Positions 47,100 to 56,098 of a DNA stretch of 64,000 bases are shown one piece after another. This stretch comes from Commensalibacter sp963921845 (GTDB lineage: Bacteria > Pseudomonadota > Alphaproteobacteria > Acetobacterales > Acetobacteraceae): contig NZ_CAWUGZ010000130.1 of assembly GCF_963921845.1 (NCBI RefSeq), positions 4,243 through 68,242 of the forward strand. The letters run 5' to 3'. How positions within the stretch are numbered: position 1 is the first letter of the stretch; each line of letters opens with the position of its first letter. Under the pieces are notes generated by a model, which made no database searches, was not told the DNA's origin, and saw only the letters and a program-made list of their open reading frames with translations. The position numbers and the translations under genes were made by a program.

Positions 47100-47963
47100 A
47101 TGCATATTCATTCCAAACGAATTTCGTCTCGGTTAAAACTTTACGCATCGGCTTTTGTAATCGTTTGTCCTCTTGTGACCTTAACCGCTTGCTCTCATCA
47201 GCAAGAAGTGCACTTTGCACCTTTGACGTATGAGTATCTCACCCCTATCTTTTTCAACGTTGCCCAAATCTCTATTCAAAATTTTTCTGACAGTGTACAT
47301 TATCCTAGAGAAGTAACTCACTTAAGCCCTGTCTTGCCTGCGTCTGCATTGGTATCTATGGCAAATACCCGTTTTAAAGCAAAAGGCTCATCAAATTTTG
47401 CAATATTCACCATTAACCGCGCTTCTCTACAAGAAGTAGGTAAAAATAGCCTTTACGGACAAATGGATGTAACGTTTGATATTTATAATTCTACCAATCA
47501 AAAAATTGCTTCAGTACAAGCGTCGGTAAACCACACCTACGATATTGATCCATCTAAAGGAAAAGCCGATAGCAGACAAAATTTGTATGAAACGACTCGA
47601 CAGTTAATGCAAGATATGAACGTTGAGCTTGAATACCAAATACGCCAACATTTGGAAAATTGGCTTGTTGATGCCAGTGGGGCTCCCCTCATTGGAGCAA
47701 TTAAAACTGAAAATTTAAACACACCCTCCCTTACACCAGACACCCTTCAAGACACCACCGTCAACGTGCCCAAAACACCTCCCTTGTCAAACGATGATCT
47801 AAGTGCAGTATTTCCTGCTGGCATTCCTAGCAACATTACCCCCTCCTCGTCTCAAACCCACAAGGACACCCGCGCATCGTCCTCTCAGAGCTCAAAACAA
47901 AGCAAATACCCCGTAGGTACGCTAGGGACTTTACCTCAATCTGCGTTGCCCAATGGTTATTAA
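47100..47963 (+). CDS. Conserved lipoprotein of unknown function
   Basis: A 287 aa outer-membrane lipoprotein. The lipobox LTAC puts the acylated Cys at residue 31. A mixed alpha/beta region covers about residues 40-195 (with SLYGQMDVTFDIYNS and LMQDMNVELEYQIRQHLENWL), followed by a Ser/Pro/Thr-rich, low-complexity tail. I recognise no domain. AAAGGGA precedes the ATG. It follows hslO by 84 bases and may share its transcript. Confidence 0.75.
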   Translation: MHIHSKRISSRLKLYASAFVIVCPLVTLTACSHQQEVHFAPLTYEYLTPIFFNVAQISIQNFSDSVHYPREVTHLSPVLPASALVSMANTRFKAKGSSNFAIFTINRASLQEVGKNSLYGQMDVTFDIYNSTNQKIASVQASVNHTYDIDPSKGKADSRQNLYETTRQLMQDMNVELEYQIRQHLENWLVDASGAPLIGAIKTENLNTPSLTPDTLQDTTVNVPKTPPLSNDDLSAVFPAGIPSNITPSSSQTHKDTRASSSQSSKQSKYPVGTLGTLPQSALPNGY

Positions 47964-48304
47964 ATTTTATGTTAATAGGATAAATCGTATTTCTATTTAA
48001 ATCCTAAATAAAGTATTGTTTATTTGCATTAATTTTTGCTGTTTTTTTTTGTGGCTAGCAAAGTCACGCACAGCAAATCATTGTCCTGTTTTGACAACTC
48101 AGAATGGCTTATATATTTTATACATTCTAAACAAAACATTTTAATAAATACGAAAATTATCGGCGAAACAAACATATTATCAACATAATATTGTAACAGA
48201 AGCTGACATCAAAAAATATTTCCGATCCTGTTACAAAATTTTTGACTGTATATTAAATTAAAAAGAATTTTTATCCTTTATGTTACCGTATGCAATGTTA
48301 AGAT
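47964..48304. other. Spacer with a promoter-like site and a hairpin between convergent genes
   Basis: No gene is evident in these 341 bases. TTGACA at 48091-48096 and TATATT at 48112-48117 form a promoter-like pair reading rightwards, and a hairpin follows at 48191-48236. A weaker stem with TAGGAT (47976-47981) and ATCCTA (48001-48006) lies just after the lipoprotein gene. Confidence 0.45.
48091..48236 (+). ncRNA. Candidate small RNA (promoter-like site plus hairpin)
   Basis: A TTGACA box at 48091-48096 and TATATT at 48112-48117 (15-base spacing, or 17 with TATTTT) could start a transcript near 48125. About 70 bases on, TTGTAACAG (48191-48199) pairs exactly with CTGTTACAA (48228-48236) across a 28-base loop, and ATTTTT follows. 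The hairpin could instead simply end the lipoprotein transcript. The loop is long, so the call is tentative. Confidence 0.3.
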
Positions 48305-50452
48305 TTACTTTTTTGAAGGGGTAGCAAGATATTTTTTAATCAATTCAGGGGTTAAGATCTGTGGCAACACGACCGGATTGCCATTGGATGGATAGTATAC
48401 ATAAAATGGAACCCCTTCACGACCATGTTCTTTTAAAAAAGCACCTATATTTTCATCATAACTCGTCCAATCACCAACCATGTACGTAATGTGCTTGTCA
48501 GCAAACAGTTGGGTAACCCGTGATGAAGATAAAGCAATTTTATCGTTCATTAAACACGTCAAACACCATGTTGCCGTCAAATTGACAAATACAGGCTGAT
48601 GATGGCTAAGCAATTGATTTAATTTTTCCTTTGAAAACGCTATTTTATTTTCGGCAGTTTGTATGTTTGAGGATGAAGGGTGTCGATCAAAACTGAGGTA
48701 AACGGTAAAAATCAGCATAACACCAATAAATAAGGCGAAAAGAGCCGCTGTAATCCTAAATGCGGGATAGAGCCCTTTCATTTTTAATGCTTGAATTATA
48801 CCAAGAAGCCAACAAACAAAGGCCCATCCTATAAAACCACACCATAAAAGCAAAAGAGCAACAGGGTTATTATGCTGATAAACAACCCAGGAAAGCCATA
48901 CGCAGCTTAGGAATAACGGAAATGCTAAAAATTGCTTCAAAAGCACCATCCACATTCCTGGACGAGGTAAAAACCGAGTTAATGGAGGGTTGCACGCTAT
49001 GACAACATAGGGCAAAGCCAATCCAAGTCCCAATGCCATAAAGATTATTATACTTGCCCATAATGAGGAATTCAAAGCCCCTGCAATCGCGATTCCCATG
49101 AAGGGCGCCGTGCAAGGAGAGGCCACCACCACGGCTAATAGTCCGGAAAAAAAATCACTTATATACGTTGATGCAGAGGAATGAGTTGTATCCAACTGAT
49201 AGGTAATTTGAACGTCAAAAACACCCATAAAATTCAAAGCAATAACGAACAACAGCCAAGCAGTCATTAATAAAAACGGCAACGATTGAAATTGAAATCC
49301 CCATCCCAATTGACTACCGAACGAGCGTATCAACACAAAACCGCACGCCATAATAAAAAAGCTAACTAAGATACCCAACGTATACGAAATACTGCTTTTA
49401 AAACGATTAGAAAATGGAGAGCGTTGCAATCGACTTAAAGACAAAAGTTTCATAGCAATAATAGGAAAGACACAGGGCATGAGATTAAGAATCATACCTG
49501 CTAGAAAAGCGCTTGCAACCAAAAGTAATAAACTGTTTTGTCCAGCTGCATCAGGCAATTTAGAGACATGCGCTTGGATTGCAAAGACGGAAACTTTTTT
49601 TTGCTTATGTTGCAAAAAAAGAAGCCCAGCTAACGATTCCCCTTTAGAAAAGGTTTTTGTCAATTTTAATTGCAGGGTTAAAAGATTTTTTTGTATAGAA
49701 CTAGGTTGATTAGCAGCCTGATCTATTACCCCAGGGGTTTCAGGAATAAACCAAGCTTTATTAATATCCTTAATGTCTAATGGAGTTCGTTGTAACCACA
49801 ACATTCCTGTTGGGGTGATATAAACTGGCCACGTAGGATGATGAGGTCTGTTCGCAAGGGCCTGTAAAATGGAATCCCTCTGGCTGGAAGCACTAAATTT
49901 TCCTTTTGGAAGGGATAAAGTAAACATTCCTTCCTGAGGAATACAAATATCATCGCAGACTAACCATTTTGCCCTTATGTTAATATCAAGTTTTGGTGAT
50001 ATATTCTGTAATCGAACCTTGACATAAAACGGTAAAATAACATCATTTTCATAAATATAAGACATTACTCCGTTTTCAAGTTTTTGCTGAGGTATAGGCC
50101 ATTCGATAGGAGTTTTTTGAATAATATCCTCACCTTTTATTTGGACGTATAATTGGGCTGGTTCACCCGCATCCCCTGGATTTTTCCAATAGGTATGCCA
50201 GTTAGGCTGCAAATTAATCCTGAGCGCCAGCAACAATTGCCCACTACCATCGTACGTATCGCTAGCCGTAATAATACTTACCCCATCGTGGGCAGAATAG
50301 ATTGTATTAGATTCTTTAGCATAGGCATTCTTTGGTAAAATGTACCCACTAACAAAGATCAGACCCACCAATAATGCTGTTGAAAGATACTTAAATTGCT
50401 GACCGCATAGAAAAATATTTCTAATTATAAAAGCCTTTAACCTGTATACCAT
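48305..50452 (-). CDS. DsbD/ScsB-type thiol:disulfide interchange protein
   Basis: A 715 aa inner-membrane protein that moves reducing power from cytoplasmic thioredoxin to periplasmic thiols. It has a signal peptide, an N-terminal periplasmic domain with the redox motif CDDIC, about eight membrane helices with the paired Cys in LNLMPCVFP and ASPCTAPFMG, and a C-terminal thioredoxin domain with WCLTC. The large ScsB-like N-terminal domain favours a ScsB/DsbD variant over classical DsbD. The ATG at 50452 is preferred over a GTG at 50464. It is divergent from hrpB with only 37 bases between starts. Confidence 0.88.
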   Translation of the reverse strand: MVYRLKAFIIRNIFLCGQQFKYLSTALLVGLIFVSGYILPKNAYAKESNTIYSAHDGVSIITASDTYDGSGQLLLALRINLQPNWHTYWKNPGDAGEPAQLYVQIKGEDIIQKTPIEWPIPQQKLENGVMSYIYENDVILPFYVKVRLQNISPKLDINIRAKWLVCDDICIPQEGMFTLSLPKGKFSASSQRDSILQALANRPHHPTWPVYITPTGMLWLQRTPLDIKDINKAWFIPETPGVIDQAANQPSSIQKNLLTLQLKLTKTFSKGESLAGLLFLQHKQKKVSVFAIQAHVSKLPDAAGQNSLLLLVASAFLAGMILNLMPCVFPIIAMKLLSLSRLQRSPFSNRFKSSISYTLGILVSFFIMACGFVLIRSFGSQLGWGFQFQSLPFLLMTAWLLFVIALNFMGVFDVQITYQLDTTHSSASTYISDFFSGLLAVVVASPCTAPFMGIAIAGALNSSLWASIIIFMALGLGLALPYVVIACNPPLTRFLPRPGMWMVLLKQFLAFPLFLSCVWLSWVVYQHNNPVALLLLWCGFIGWAFVCWLLGIIQALKMKGLYPAFRITAALFALFIGVMLIFTVYLSFDRHPSSSNIQTAENKIAFSKEKLNQLLSHHQPVFVNLTATWCLTCLMNDKIALSSSRVTQLFADKHITYMVGDWTSYDENIGAFLKEHGREGVPFYVYYPSNGNPVVLPQILTPELIKKYLATPSKK

Positions 50453-50489
50453 TGTTTTACACACTCTTTAAAATGAACGCTTAGAATAC

Positions 50490-52952
50490 ATGGCTAATAA
50501 CAACCTCAACACTTATTTACCTATTCAACGTATTATTCCCGATTGCCTTAAACATTTGAAAAAACAAAATAATATAATTATTGTTGCTCCACCCGGTACG
50601 GGTAAAACAAGCATCATCCCGCTTAGTTTACTCAATACCTCTTGGCGAAAAAACAGAAAAATTATTTTATTAGAGCCAAGACGTATTGCTACCCGTGCTG
50701 CAGCCTATCGTATGTCAAATTTACACCATGAAGCGGTCGGGAAATCTATCGGGTATCGAACGCGTTTTGATAAAAAAATCTGTGCATCGACAATCATAGA
50801 AGTGGTCACACACGGTTTATTTCTAAGACAGCTTATAAACGATCCTTTTTTAGAGGACGTAGCCGTAATTATTTTTGATGAAGTACATGAACGTTCCCTT
50901 AATGGTGATCTTTGTTTAACTCTATGTCGTAGCTTACAAACGCATTTAAGAGCCGATCTAAAACTTATTGCCATGTCTGCGACACCCGCATTAGATCCTT
51001 TACAAAAAATTCTAGCATGTGACGTCTTGACGTGCCACGAAACACTTCATCCCATTAACACGTACTTTAGTAGCTATGATTTGAAAAATGTTCACGAAAT
51101 ACCCAATGCAACAAGCCAAAAAATTTCGGAAGCCTTTATAAAAAAAGAAGGAAACCTCCTTGCTTTTCTACCCGGCGTTAGAGAAATTCAACAGACAATG
51201 CGTTTGCTCTCTCTTGACCAAGCAGAAATTATACCCCTTTATGGCGATCTTCCCACCTCAGCACAAGATATTGCATTAAGGAACATGGAAACTGACTCGC
51301 CCAGACGTGTTATTTTAGCGACCTCTATTGCTGAAACGTCTCTTACTGTACCAGGAGTACGAATTGTAATAGACAGTGGGTTCCATCGAACGCCTTTTCT
51401 AAACCCGAGTACAGGATTAAAACATTTACAAACAAAACGAATTTCGAAGGCGACGGCAAATCAACGTGCTGGACGTGCTGGACGTGAGGGAAAAGGAAAC
51501 GTTTATAAACTATGGACCAAAGCAATGGATCATAGCCTTGTCCCTGAACCCACTCCTGAAATATTAAGCTCAGAATTAAGCGAGTTTATAAATCTTTGCT
51601 ATACATGGACGAATAATTTAGGCATAAAATTTGAGGAGTTAATTTTTCCTGACTCGCCGTTAAAGGGCGTCATTGCATCAGCCAAATCCCTTTTAAAAAT
51701 CCTTGGCGCACTTGACGACAAGGAAACAATCACCCCTTTTGGAAAAAAAATAGCTTATTTTGGTTCTCATCCACGTCTAGCGGCCATGATGCTGAGTGCA
51801 TGTTCACCGCAAGAAAAACAAATGGCTGCTTCGATAGCAGCTATCCTTGAAGAACCTGATCCTTTAGAAAAGGAGGATCATTATAGCGACATAAAAGCAA
51901 GAATAGAGTGGTTATTTTCCCAATGTAAAAATCCTAGCCAACGTTCATCTTGGTTAACATTACAAACAATTTACAAAACCTATTGTCATAAAATGAACGT
52001 ATCCCCTGTATCCAATCGATCGTTACAAAATGTGGATTTGGCCTATCTTATTTGCTCTGCCTTTCCGGATCGCCTAGCGCAACAACAAGTTAAGCCAGGA
52101 TTTTACCGTTTGTCCGGAGGAGGGGCGGCAAGATTATCCCTTCAAGATCCTTTTACAAGTGAGAATTTACTGGCGGTTGCGAGTATATACATTCATCGTC
52201 ATGCCCAAATCAAACTTGCTTATCCTATTCATGCACATACCTTAACGCGATTACTAAAAGAAAAAGCTACAACAACCACTGAATTAACCTTAGATGGAAC
52301 AAAAGGAAGGGTGATAAAACATAGCACGCAGTCCATTGATCATCTTATTTTAAAAGATACAAATGAAATTGCATGTCCTGAAGAAGCATATCCTATTTTA
52401 ACACGCACGGTTCAAACTCATCCAGATCACACTTTACATTGGAATGAGGACTCAAAACAATTGTTAGCACGGTGTCAAATTGCCTATAAAGACCTTAAGG
52501 AAACCGAATTTTTGATTGGCCAAAAAAGGGCTCTTATTAATACAATTGAACGTTGGTTATTCCCTTGGATGGTGGGAATAACAGCTGTTGAAGAAATCAA
52601 AAAACTTGATTTAAAAAAAATATTAGAAAGTTATTTTGGATATGATCTTTGTCGAAAACTTGATAGTTTATTACCAACACTAATCAAACTGCAACATAAA
52701 GAATTTAAAATTGATTATCTACAACCCCGCCCTACAATTTCTGCTCAGGCCAAATATTTTTATGGTATAAACAAAACGCTAGCTATCGCCAACGGTCGAT
52801 TAAAATTACAATGCAATTTGCTATCGCCTGCTCATCGAACACAAGCAATTACTGATGATTTATCACGGTTTTGGAAGGATGGATGGAAAGATATGAGAAA
52901 AGATATGAAAGGCCGCTATCCCAAACATAATTGGCCAGAAGACCCCTCTTAA
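50490..52952 (+). CDS. hrpB: ATP-dependent helicase HrpB
   Basis: DEAH-box superfamily 2 helicase. The 820 aa protein has Walker A APPGTGKT (residues 33-40), DEVHERS (about 130), SATPAL and motif VI QRAGRAGREGKG, followed by the HA2-like and C-terminal HrpB domains. The biological role of HrpB is not settled; in several bacteria it affects RNA metabolism. The start lies very close to the divergent dsbD-type gene. Confidence 0.93.
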   Translation: MANNNLNTYLPIQRIIPDCLKHLKKQNNIIIVAPPGTGKTSIIPLSLLNTSWRKNRKIILLEPRRIATRAAAYRMSNLHHEAVGKSIGYRTRFDKKICASTIIEVVTHGLFLRQLINDPFLEDVAVIIFDEVHERSLNGDLCLTLCRSLQTHLRADLKLIAMSATPALDPLQKILACDVLTCHETLHPINTYFSSYDLKNVHEIPNATSQKISEAFIKKEGNLLAFLPGVREIQQTMRLLSLDQAEIIPLYGDLPTSAQDIALRNMETDSPRRVILATSIAETSLTVPGVRIVIDSGFHRTPFLNPSTGLKHLQTKRISKATANQRAGRAGREGKGNVYKLWTKAMDHSLVPEPTPEILSSELSEFINLCYTWTNNLGIKFEELIFPDSPLKGVIASAKSLLKILGALDDKETITPFGKKIAYFGSHPRLAAMMLSACSPQEKQMAASIAAILEEPDPLEKEDHYSDIKARIEWLFSQCKNPSQRSSWLTLQTIYKTYCHKMNVSPVSNRSLQNVDLAYLICSAFPDRLAQQQVKPGFYRLSGGGAARLSLQDPFTSENLLAVASIYIHRHAQIKLAYPIHAHTLTRLLKEKATTTTELTLDGTKGRVIKHSTQSIDHLILKDTNEIACPEEAYPILTRTVQTHPDHTLHWNEDSKQLLARCQIAYKDLKETEFLIGQKRALINTIERWLFPWMVGITAVEEIKKLDLKKILESYFGYDLCRKLDSLLPTLIKLQHKEFKIDYLQPRPTISAQAKYFYGINKTLAIANGRLKLQCNLLSPAHRTQAITDDLSRFWKDGWKDMRKDMKGRYPKHNWPEDPS

Positions 52953-52992
52953 TTCAATCATTCACTTTCACAATTAGCGTTAATTTTATAAA

Positions 52993-54204
52993 ATGAAATT
53001 TATAAACTTTTTTTATACATCTACTGTATTTACGCTCTTCTTAAATTTAAGCTGTTTTCTCTTTATTTCCCACGCTATGGCTGCCCCTCTTACAGACAAC
53101 AACGGTAAAATTGAAACCCATAGCGCAGACAAAGCCTTTGGAGAATCCAGCTCAAATGTAAAGAATCAAATTGTTATTCCTACAGCGTTGCCGATAACGG
53201 ACTCAGCGCCACTCGTCCAATCTGGCCCTTTAACCTTTCATCCTTTGGTTAAAAAAGTTGTTCCAGCAGTCGTTAATATTGCAGTAAACCAAACCTTGTC
53301 TACTGACCAACAAAACAATATGAAAATTCCGCCTTCTTTAAAAGGAACCCCTTTTGAAAAAGAATTTAGAAAAAAACAACTTGAGTTAAACCAAAAGATT
53401 ACCGACGCTGGCTCAGGTTTTATTATCGACCCTAGTGGTATTATTGTCACCAATACGCATGTTGTCGGTCAATCCGATGATATTGTTGTCTCGCTTACGG
53501 ACGGCAGGCAGCTTCCTGCTACTATTATTGGGAGCGATTCACTCACCGACATTGCAGTAATAAAAGTACAAAGTGATCAACCTCTACCTTATGTTCTATG
53601 GGGAGATAGCCGAAAAGTAGAAGTCGGTGACTGGATTGTTGCTGCCGGTAACCCCTTTGGTCTGGGATCTTCAGTGACCGCAGGGATTGTTTCTGCTCGC
53701 GGAAGAGACATTGGGTCAGGTCCCTTTGATGACTTCTTGCAACTGGATGCCCCCATGAATCCTGGCAATTCAGGTGGACCTTCTTTTAACCTTGCTGGAC
53801 AAGTTGTTGCGTTAAATACAGCCATCGTTTCCCCGACCGGAAGCTCTGTGGGAATAGGATTTGGTATCCCTTCAGAAATCGTAGCTCCTATTGTTAGGCA
53901 ATTGTGTAAAACCGGATATATTGATCGAGGATGGTTGGGCGTTACTTTGGATGACAGCGGCAAATCCCCTGGAGTAAAAATTATAGAAATTGATAAAAAC
54001 GGTCCTGCTTTTAAAGCAAAAATAAGGGCTGGTGATCGAGTAGAAAAAATAGATGACCAACCTATTGATACCGCCCGTACTTTTATCAAAACCGTCGCCA
54101 TTGCTCATCCAGGCACCAAGCTTAACTTAAAAATTAAACGCAACGGTCGTTATATAACGATCGACGTTTTAGTTGGGCACCGCCCTAAAAATCTGGACAA
54201 TTAA
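52993..54204 (+). CDS. HtrA/DegP-type periplasmic serine protease with one PDZ domain
   Basis: A 403 aa trypsin-like protease. A signal peptide ends near AMA-AP (residue 31). The catalytic triad is His156 (VTNTHVV), Asp186 (LTDIAVIKV) and Ser260 (NPGNSGGPS). A single PDZ domain follows (about residues 300-390), as in DegS-type proteins, whereas DegP has two. It could degrade misfolded envelope proteins. The ribosome-binding site is weak. It is read in the same direction as hrpB, 40 bases downstream. Confidence 0.88.
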   Translation: MKFINFFYTSTVFTLFLNLSCFLFISHAMAAPLTDNNGKIETHSADKAFGESSSNVKNQIVIPTALPITDSAPLVQSGPLTFHPLVKKVVPAVVNIAVNQTLSTDQQNNMKIPPSLKGTPFEKEFRKKQLELNQKITDAGSGFIIDPSGIIVTNTHVVGQSDDIVVSLTDGRQLPATIIGSDSLTDIAVIKVQSDQPLPYVLWGDSRKVEVGDWIVAAGNPFGLGSSVTAGIVSARGRDIGSGPFDDFLQLDAPMNPGNSGGPSFNLAGQVVALNTAIVSPTGSSVGIGFGIPSEIVAPIVRQLCKTGYIDRGWLGVTLDDSGKSPGVKIIEIDKNGPAFKAKIRAGDRVEKIDDQPIDTARTFIKTVAIAHPGTKLNLKIKRNGRYITIDVLVGHRPKNLDN

Positions 54205-54273
54205 AAAACATATCCTTCGTTCTTTGTTCGTACTCAGTTGGATTGAACAATCTCTTATAAAAAGTAATTACCC

Positions 54274-54293
54274 TTTGTGTAAAGTTACGCTAT
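54274..54293 (+). promoter_or_regulatory. Motif shared with the leader of the glycine-zipper lipoprotein
   Basis: The text TTTGTGTAA, two bases, then TTACGCTAT recurs, with a one-base length change, at 62274-62292. Both copies lie on the same strand, 157 to 260 bases before an envelope-protein gene and just before a promoter-like site. Confidence 0.4.
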
Positions 54294-54300
54294 CTAGTTT

Positions 54301-54309
54301 TGATATAAT
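54301..54309 (+). promoter_or_regulatory. Extended -10 promoter element
   Basis: TGATATAAT is an exact TGnTATAAT extended -10 box. It would start transcription near 54316, giving a leader of about 220 bases before the channel gene. No good -35 box lies 17 bases upstream, which extended -10 promoters can tolerate. Confidence 0.4.
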
Positions 54310-54488
54310 TATTACACTGCAACTTTTTCATTAAACAACATTGCGGTAAATCCTTGATTTTTTTTATTAACTCATTAAAAGCAACAAAGATTTAATAAAA
54401 CGTTCAATGTGAATTTAATCTCTTGAAAATAAGAATCATAAAACCACATTTTACTTATTAAATTCTAATCCTATTTATTTTTACTTTT

Positions 54489-54513
54489 AATTTTTTCGAC
54501 TAAACGAAAAATT
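54489..54513 (+). promoter_or_regulatory. Leader hairpin just before the ribosome-binding site
   Basis: AATTTTTTCG (54489-54498) pairs with CGAAAAATT (54505-54513) with one bulged base and a six-base loop. It ends about 10 bases before GGGGAT and could affect translation or message stability. Confidence 0.4.
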
Positions 54514-54535
54514 TAGCTTAATTGGGGATAATTCT

Positions 54536-55600
54536 ATGCATGGTTATTTAAAAAAATCATTGTACGAACCACAAATTACTTATTTGAAACGTGCATTAAC
54601 CGTTTCATGTCTTTCTTTTGGTCTTATGTATGCATGGATGTCCTATGGATTTGCTAATGCAACAACCCCTGTAAATAACAATACCAATGATGTAAATCCT
54701 AACTCAACGGTAAATGTTCTTGCAGATCAGCTGTACGTAGGTTCTCTACTTTCTCCTTCAGGCGCCGTTACCAAAGCGGGTGACCTTATGGTTGAATCTT
54801 ATTTCCAGACGGCCATTAGTCGAGGCGACTATCTTCCCGATGGCCGTGTCCGTAGTAATAAATATCGCACCAACACCGCAGACAGTTTTTTCCTCGTGAA
54901 ATATGGATTCACCGATAAATTGTCCATTCAGCTTACCCCGCAAATCAATTATTATTGGAATGGACAAACCACGGCCAGCAGCGTTCACTTCGCGGATTTT
55001 CCTGTAGAATTACAATATCGTCTTATTGATCAAATTGACTCTATTTATCAACCCAGTCTTAACGCTTATCTTGGTATGAATTTCCCAACCGGTGACTTTA
55101 ACGACCTTGGTCGAGATCTTGATGCAACTGGTCAAGGTGTATATTCTTTACGCTTTGGTCTTATGTCACAAGCAGCCTACAATGTATTTGGAAAAGCGCT
55201 TCGTATACGTGCTTGGGGTGTGGCTAGACAACCTCTCGGTTCAACCAATTTAAAAAATATTACCAGTTACGGTACTGGAGAAGGCTACGACGGGAATGCG
55301 AGACTAGGGATGTTTGGGAATACCGGTTTCTCTCTTGAATACGGACTTAGCCGTAAATGGCTTCTTGCGTTTGATTTCCAATACGATTGGGCAAGAGGTA
55401 CACGTATGAGAGGCGCCTACTATGGTAAAAATACTCAACGCAGTGTCAATGGTGCTTCGCATGATATACAAATTGCCCCCGCCGTTGAATATAACTTTAA
55501 CCCTATGATTGGTCTTATTGTAGGTACAGCACTTACGGTTGACGGGCATAATACTAACGATTTCGTACAACCACAATTCGCCGTTAACTTTAATTTCTAA
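54536..55600 (+). CDS. Outer-membrane beta-barrel channel-like protein
   Basis: A 354 aa exported protein. The hydrophobic stretch ending near FANA (about residue 40) is a signal peptide. The mature part alternates polar and aromatic strands and ends in VNFNF, the C-terminal aromatic signature read by the BAM machine. The pattern resembles the MetA-pathway phenol degradation transporter family (PF13557), but the substrate is unknown. GGGGAT precedes the ATG at a good distance. It has its own long leader. Confidence 0.75.
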   Translation: MHGYLKKSLYEPQITYLKRALTVSCLSFGLMYAWMSYGFANATTPVNNNTNDVNPNSTVNVLADQLYVGSLLSPSGAVTKAGDLMVESYFQTAISRGDYLPDGRVRSNKYRTNTADSFFLVKYGFTDKLSIQLTPQINYYWNGQTTASSVHFADFPVELQYRLIDQIDSIYQPSLNAYLGMNFPTGDFNDLGRDLDATGQGVYSLRFGLMSQAAYNVFGKALRIRAWGVARQPLGSTNLKNITSYGTGEGYDGNARLGMFGNTGFSLEYGLSRKWLLAFDFQYDWARGTRMRGAYYGKNTQRSVNGASHDIQIAPAVEYNFNPMIGLIVGTALTVDGHNTNDFVQPQFAVNFNF

Positions 55601-55625
55601 AAATACAACCGCTAATACAATTAAC

Positions 55626-55660
55626 GAAAATACAGTTTATATTTGTTACGCTGTATTTTC
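55626..55660. terminator. Perfect 10-bp hairpin between convergent genes
   Basis: GAAAATACAG (55626-55635) pairs exactly with CTGTATTTTC (55651-55660) over a 15-base loop. It lies between the channel gene and the convergent DUF3293 gene, and T-rich sequence follows on the plus strand. A shared terminator is likely. Confidence 0.55.
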
Positions 55661-55700
55661 CTTAGATTTATTGTTTTATTATCCAAACACACTAATTGTA

Positions 55701-56093
55701 TTAAACTATATATTTCAATTTTGTTAATCGTCCATTACGAATAATAACAATTGCGTTTTGTCTAAATTTTCTTGCCAAATATATTGCTTTGGCAGGATTA
55801 ATAGCAACCAAAAACAAAGGTTCACTTTTGTTATTTAAAGATCCTTTCCCTTCATAATATTCATAGCGAACGAGATAGTCTGCCAACACTCCCATCTGAC
55901 GTTTATTCCAACCTTCCGGTTTTAAACGACCTCCTGGGTTATAAGCACTTAACATAACCAAAAACTGATTACATAAATGTTTCGGTATTCCTTTTGGAAA
56001 CCGATTAATGCCTGTTGTTACTGTTCCTCCTTGATAGAAACTATGCATATAGGCAAAATGTATTTTGGGTGTTGGTGGTAAAATAAACGTCAA
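55701..56093 (-). CDS. DUF3293-like protein
   Basis: A 130 aa protein. FLVMLSAYNPGGR, the EGxG-type turn, PLFLVAINPAKAIYLARKFRQNAIVII and the overall length match DUF3293 proteins, which have no assigned function. No signal peptide or membrane segment is seen. It follows rodA after six bases on the same strand, so it is probably read at the end of the rod-shape operon. That link does not establish a role in cell shape. Confidence 0.65.
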   Translation of the reverse strand: MTFILPPTPKIHFAYMHSFYQGGTVTTGINRFPKGIPKHLCNQFLVMLSAYNPGGRLKPEGWNKRQMGVLADYLVRYEYYEGKGSLNNKSEPLFLVAINPAKAIYLARKFRQNAIVIIRNGRLTKLKYIV

Positions 56094-56098
56094 AAGTG

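Larger units (their letters stand above)
54205..54535. other. Long leader region of the outer-membrane channel-like gene
   Basis: There is no gene here. It holds a motif shared with another envelope gene (54274-54293), an extended -10 box (54301-54309), and a hairpin near the ribosome-binding site (54489-54513). Confidence 0.5.
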
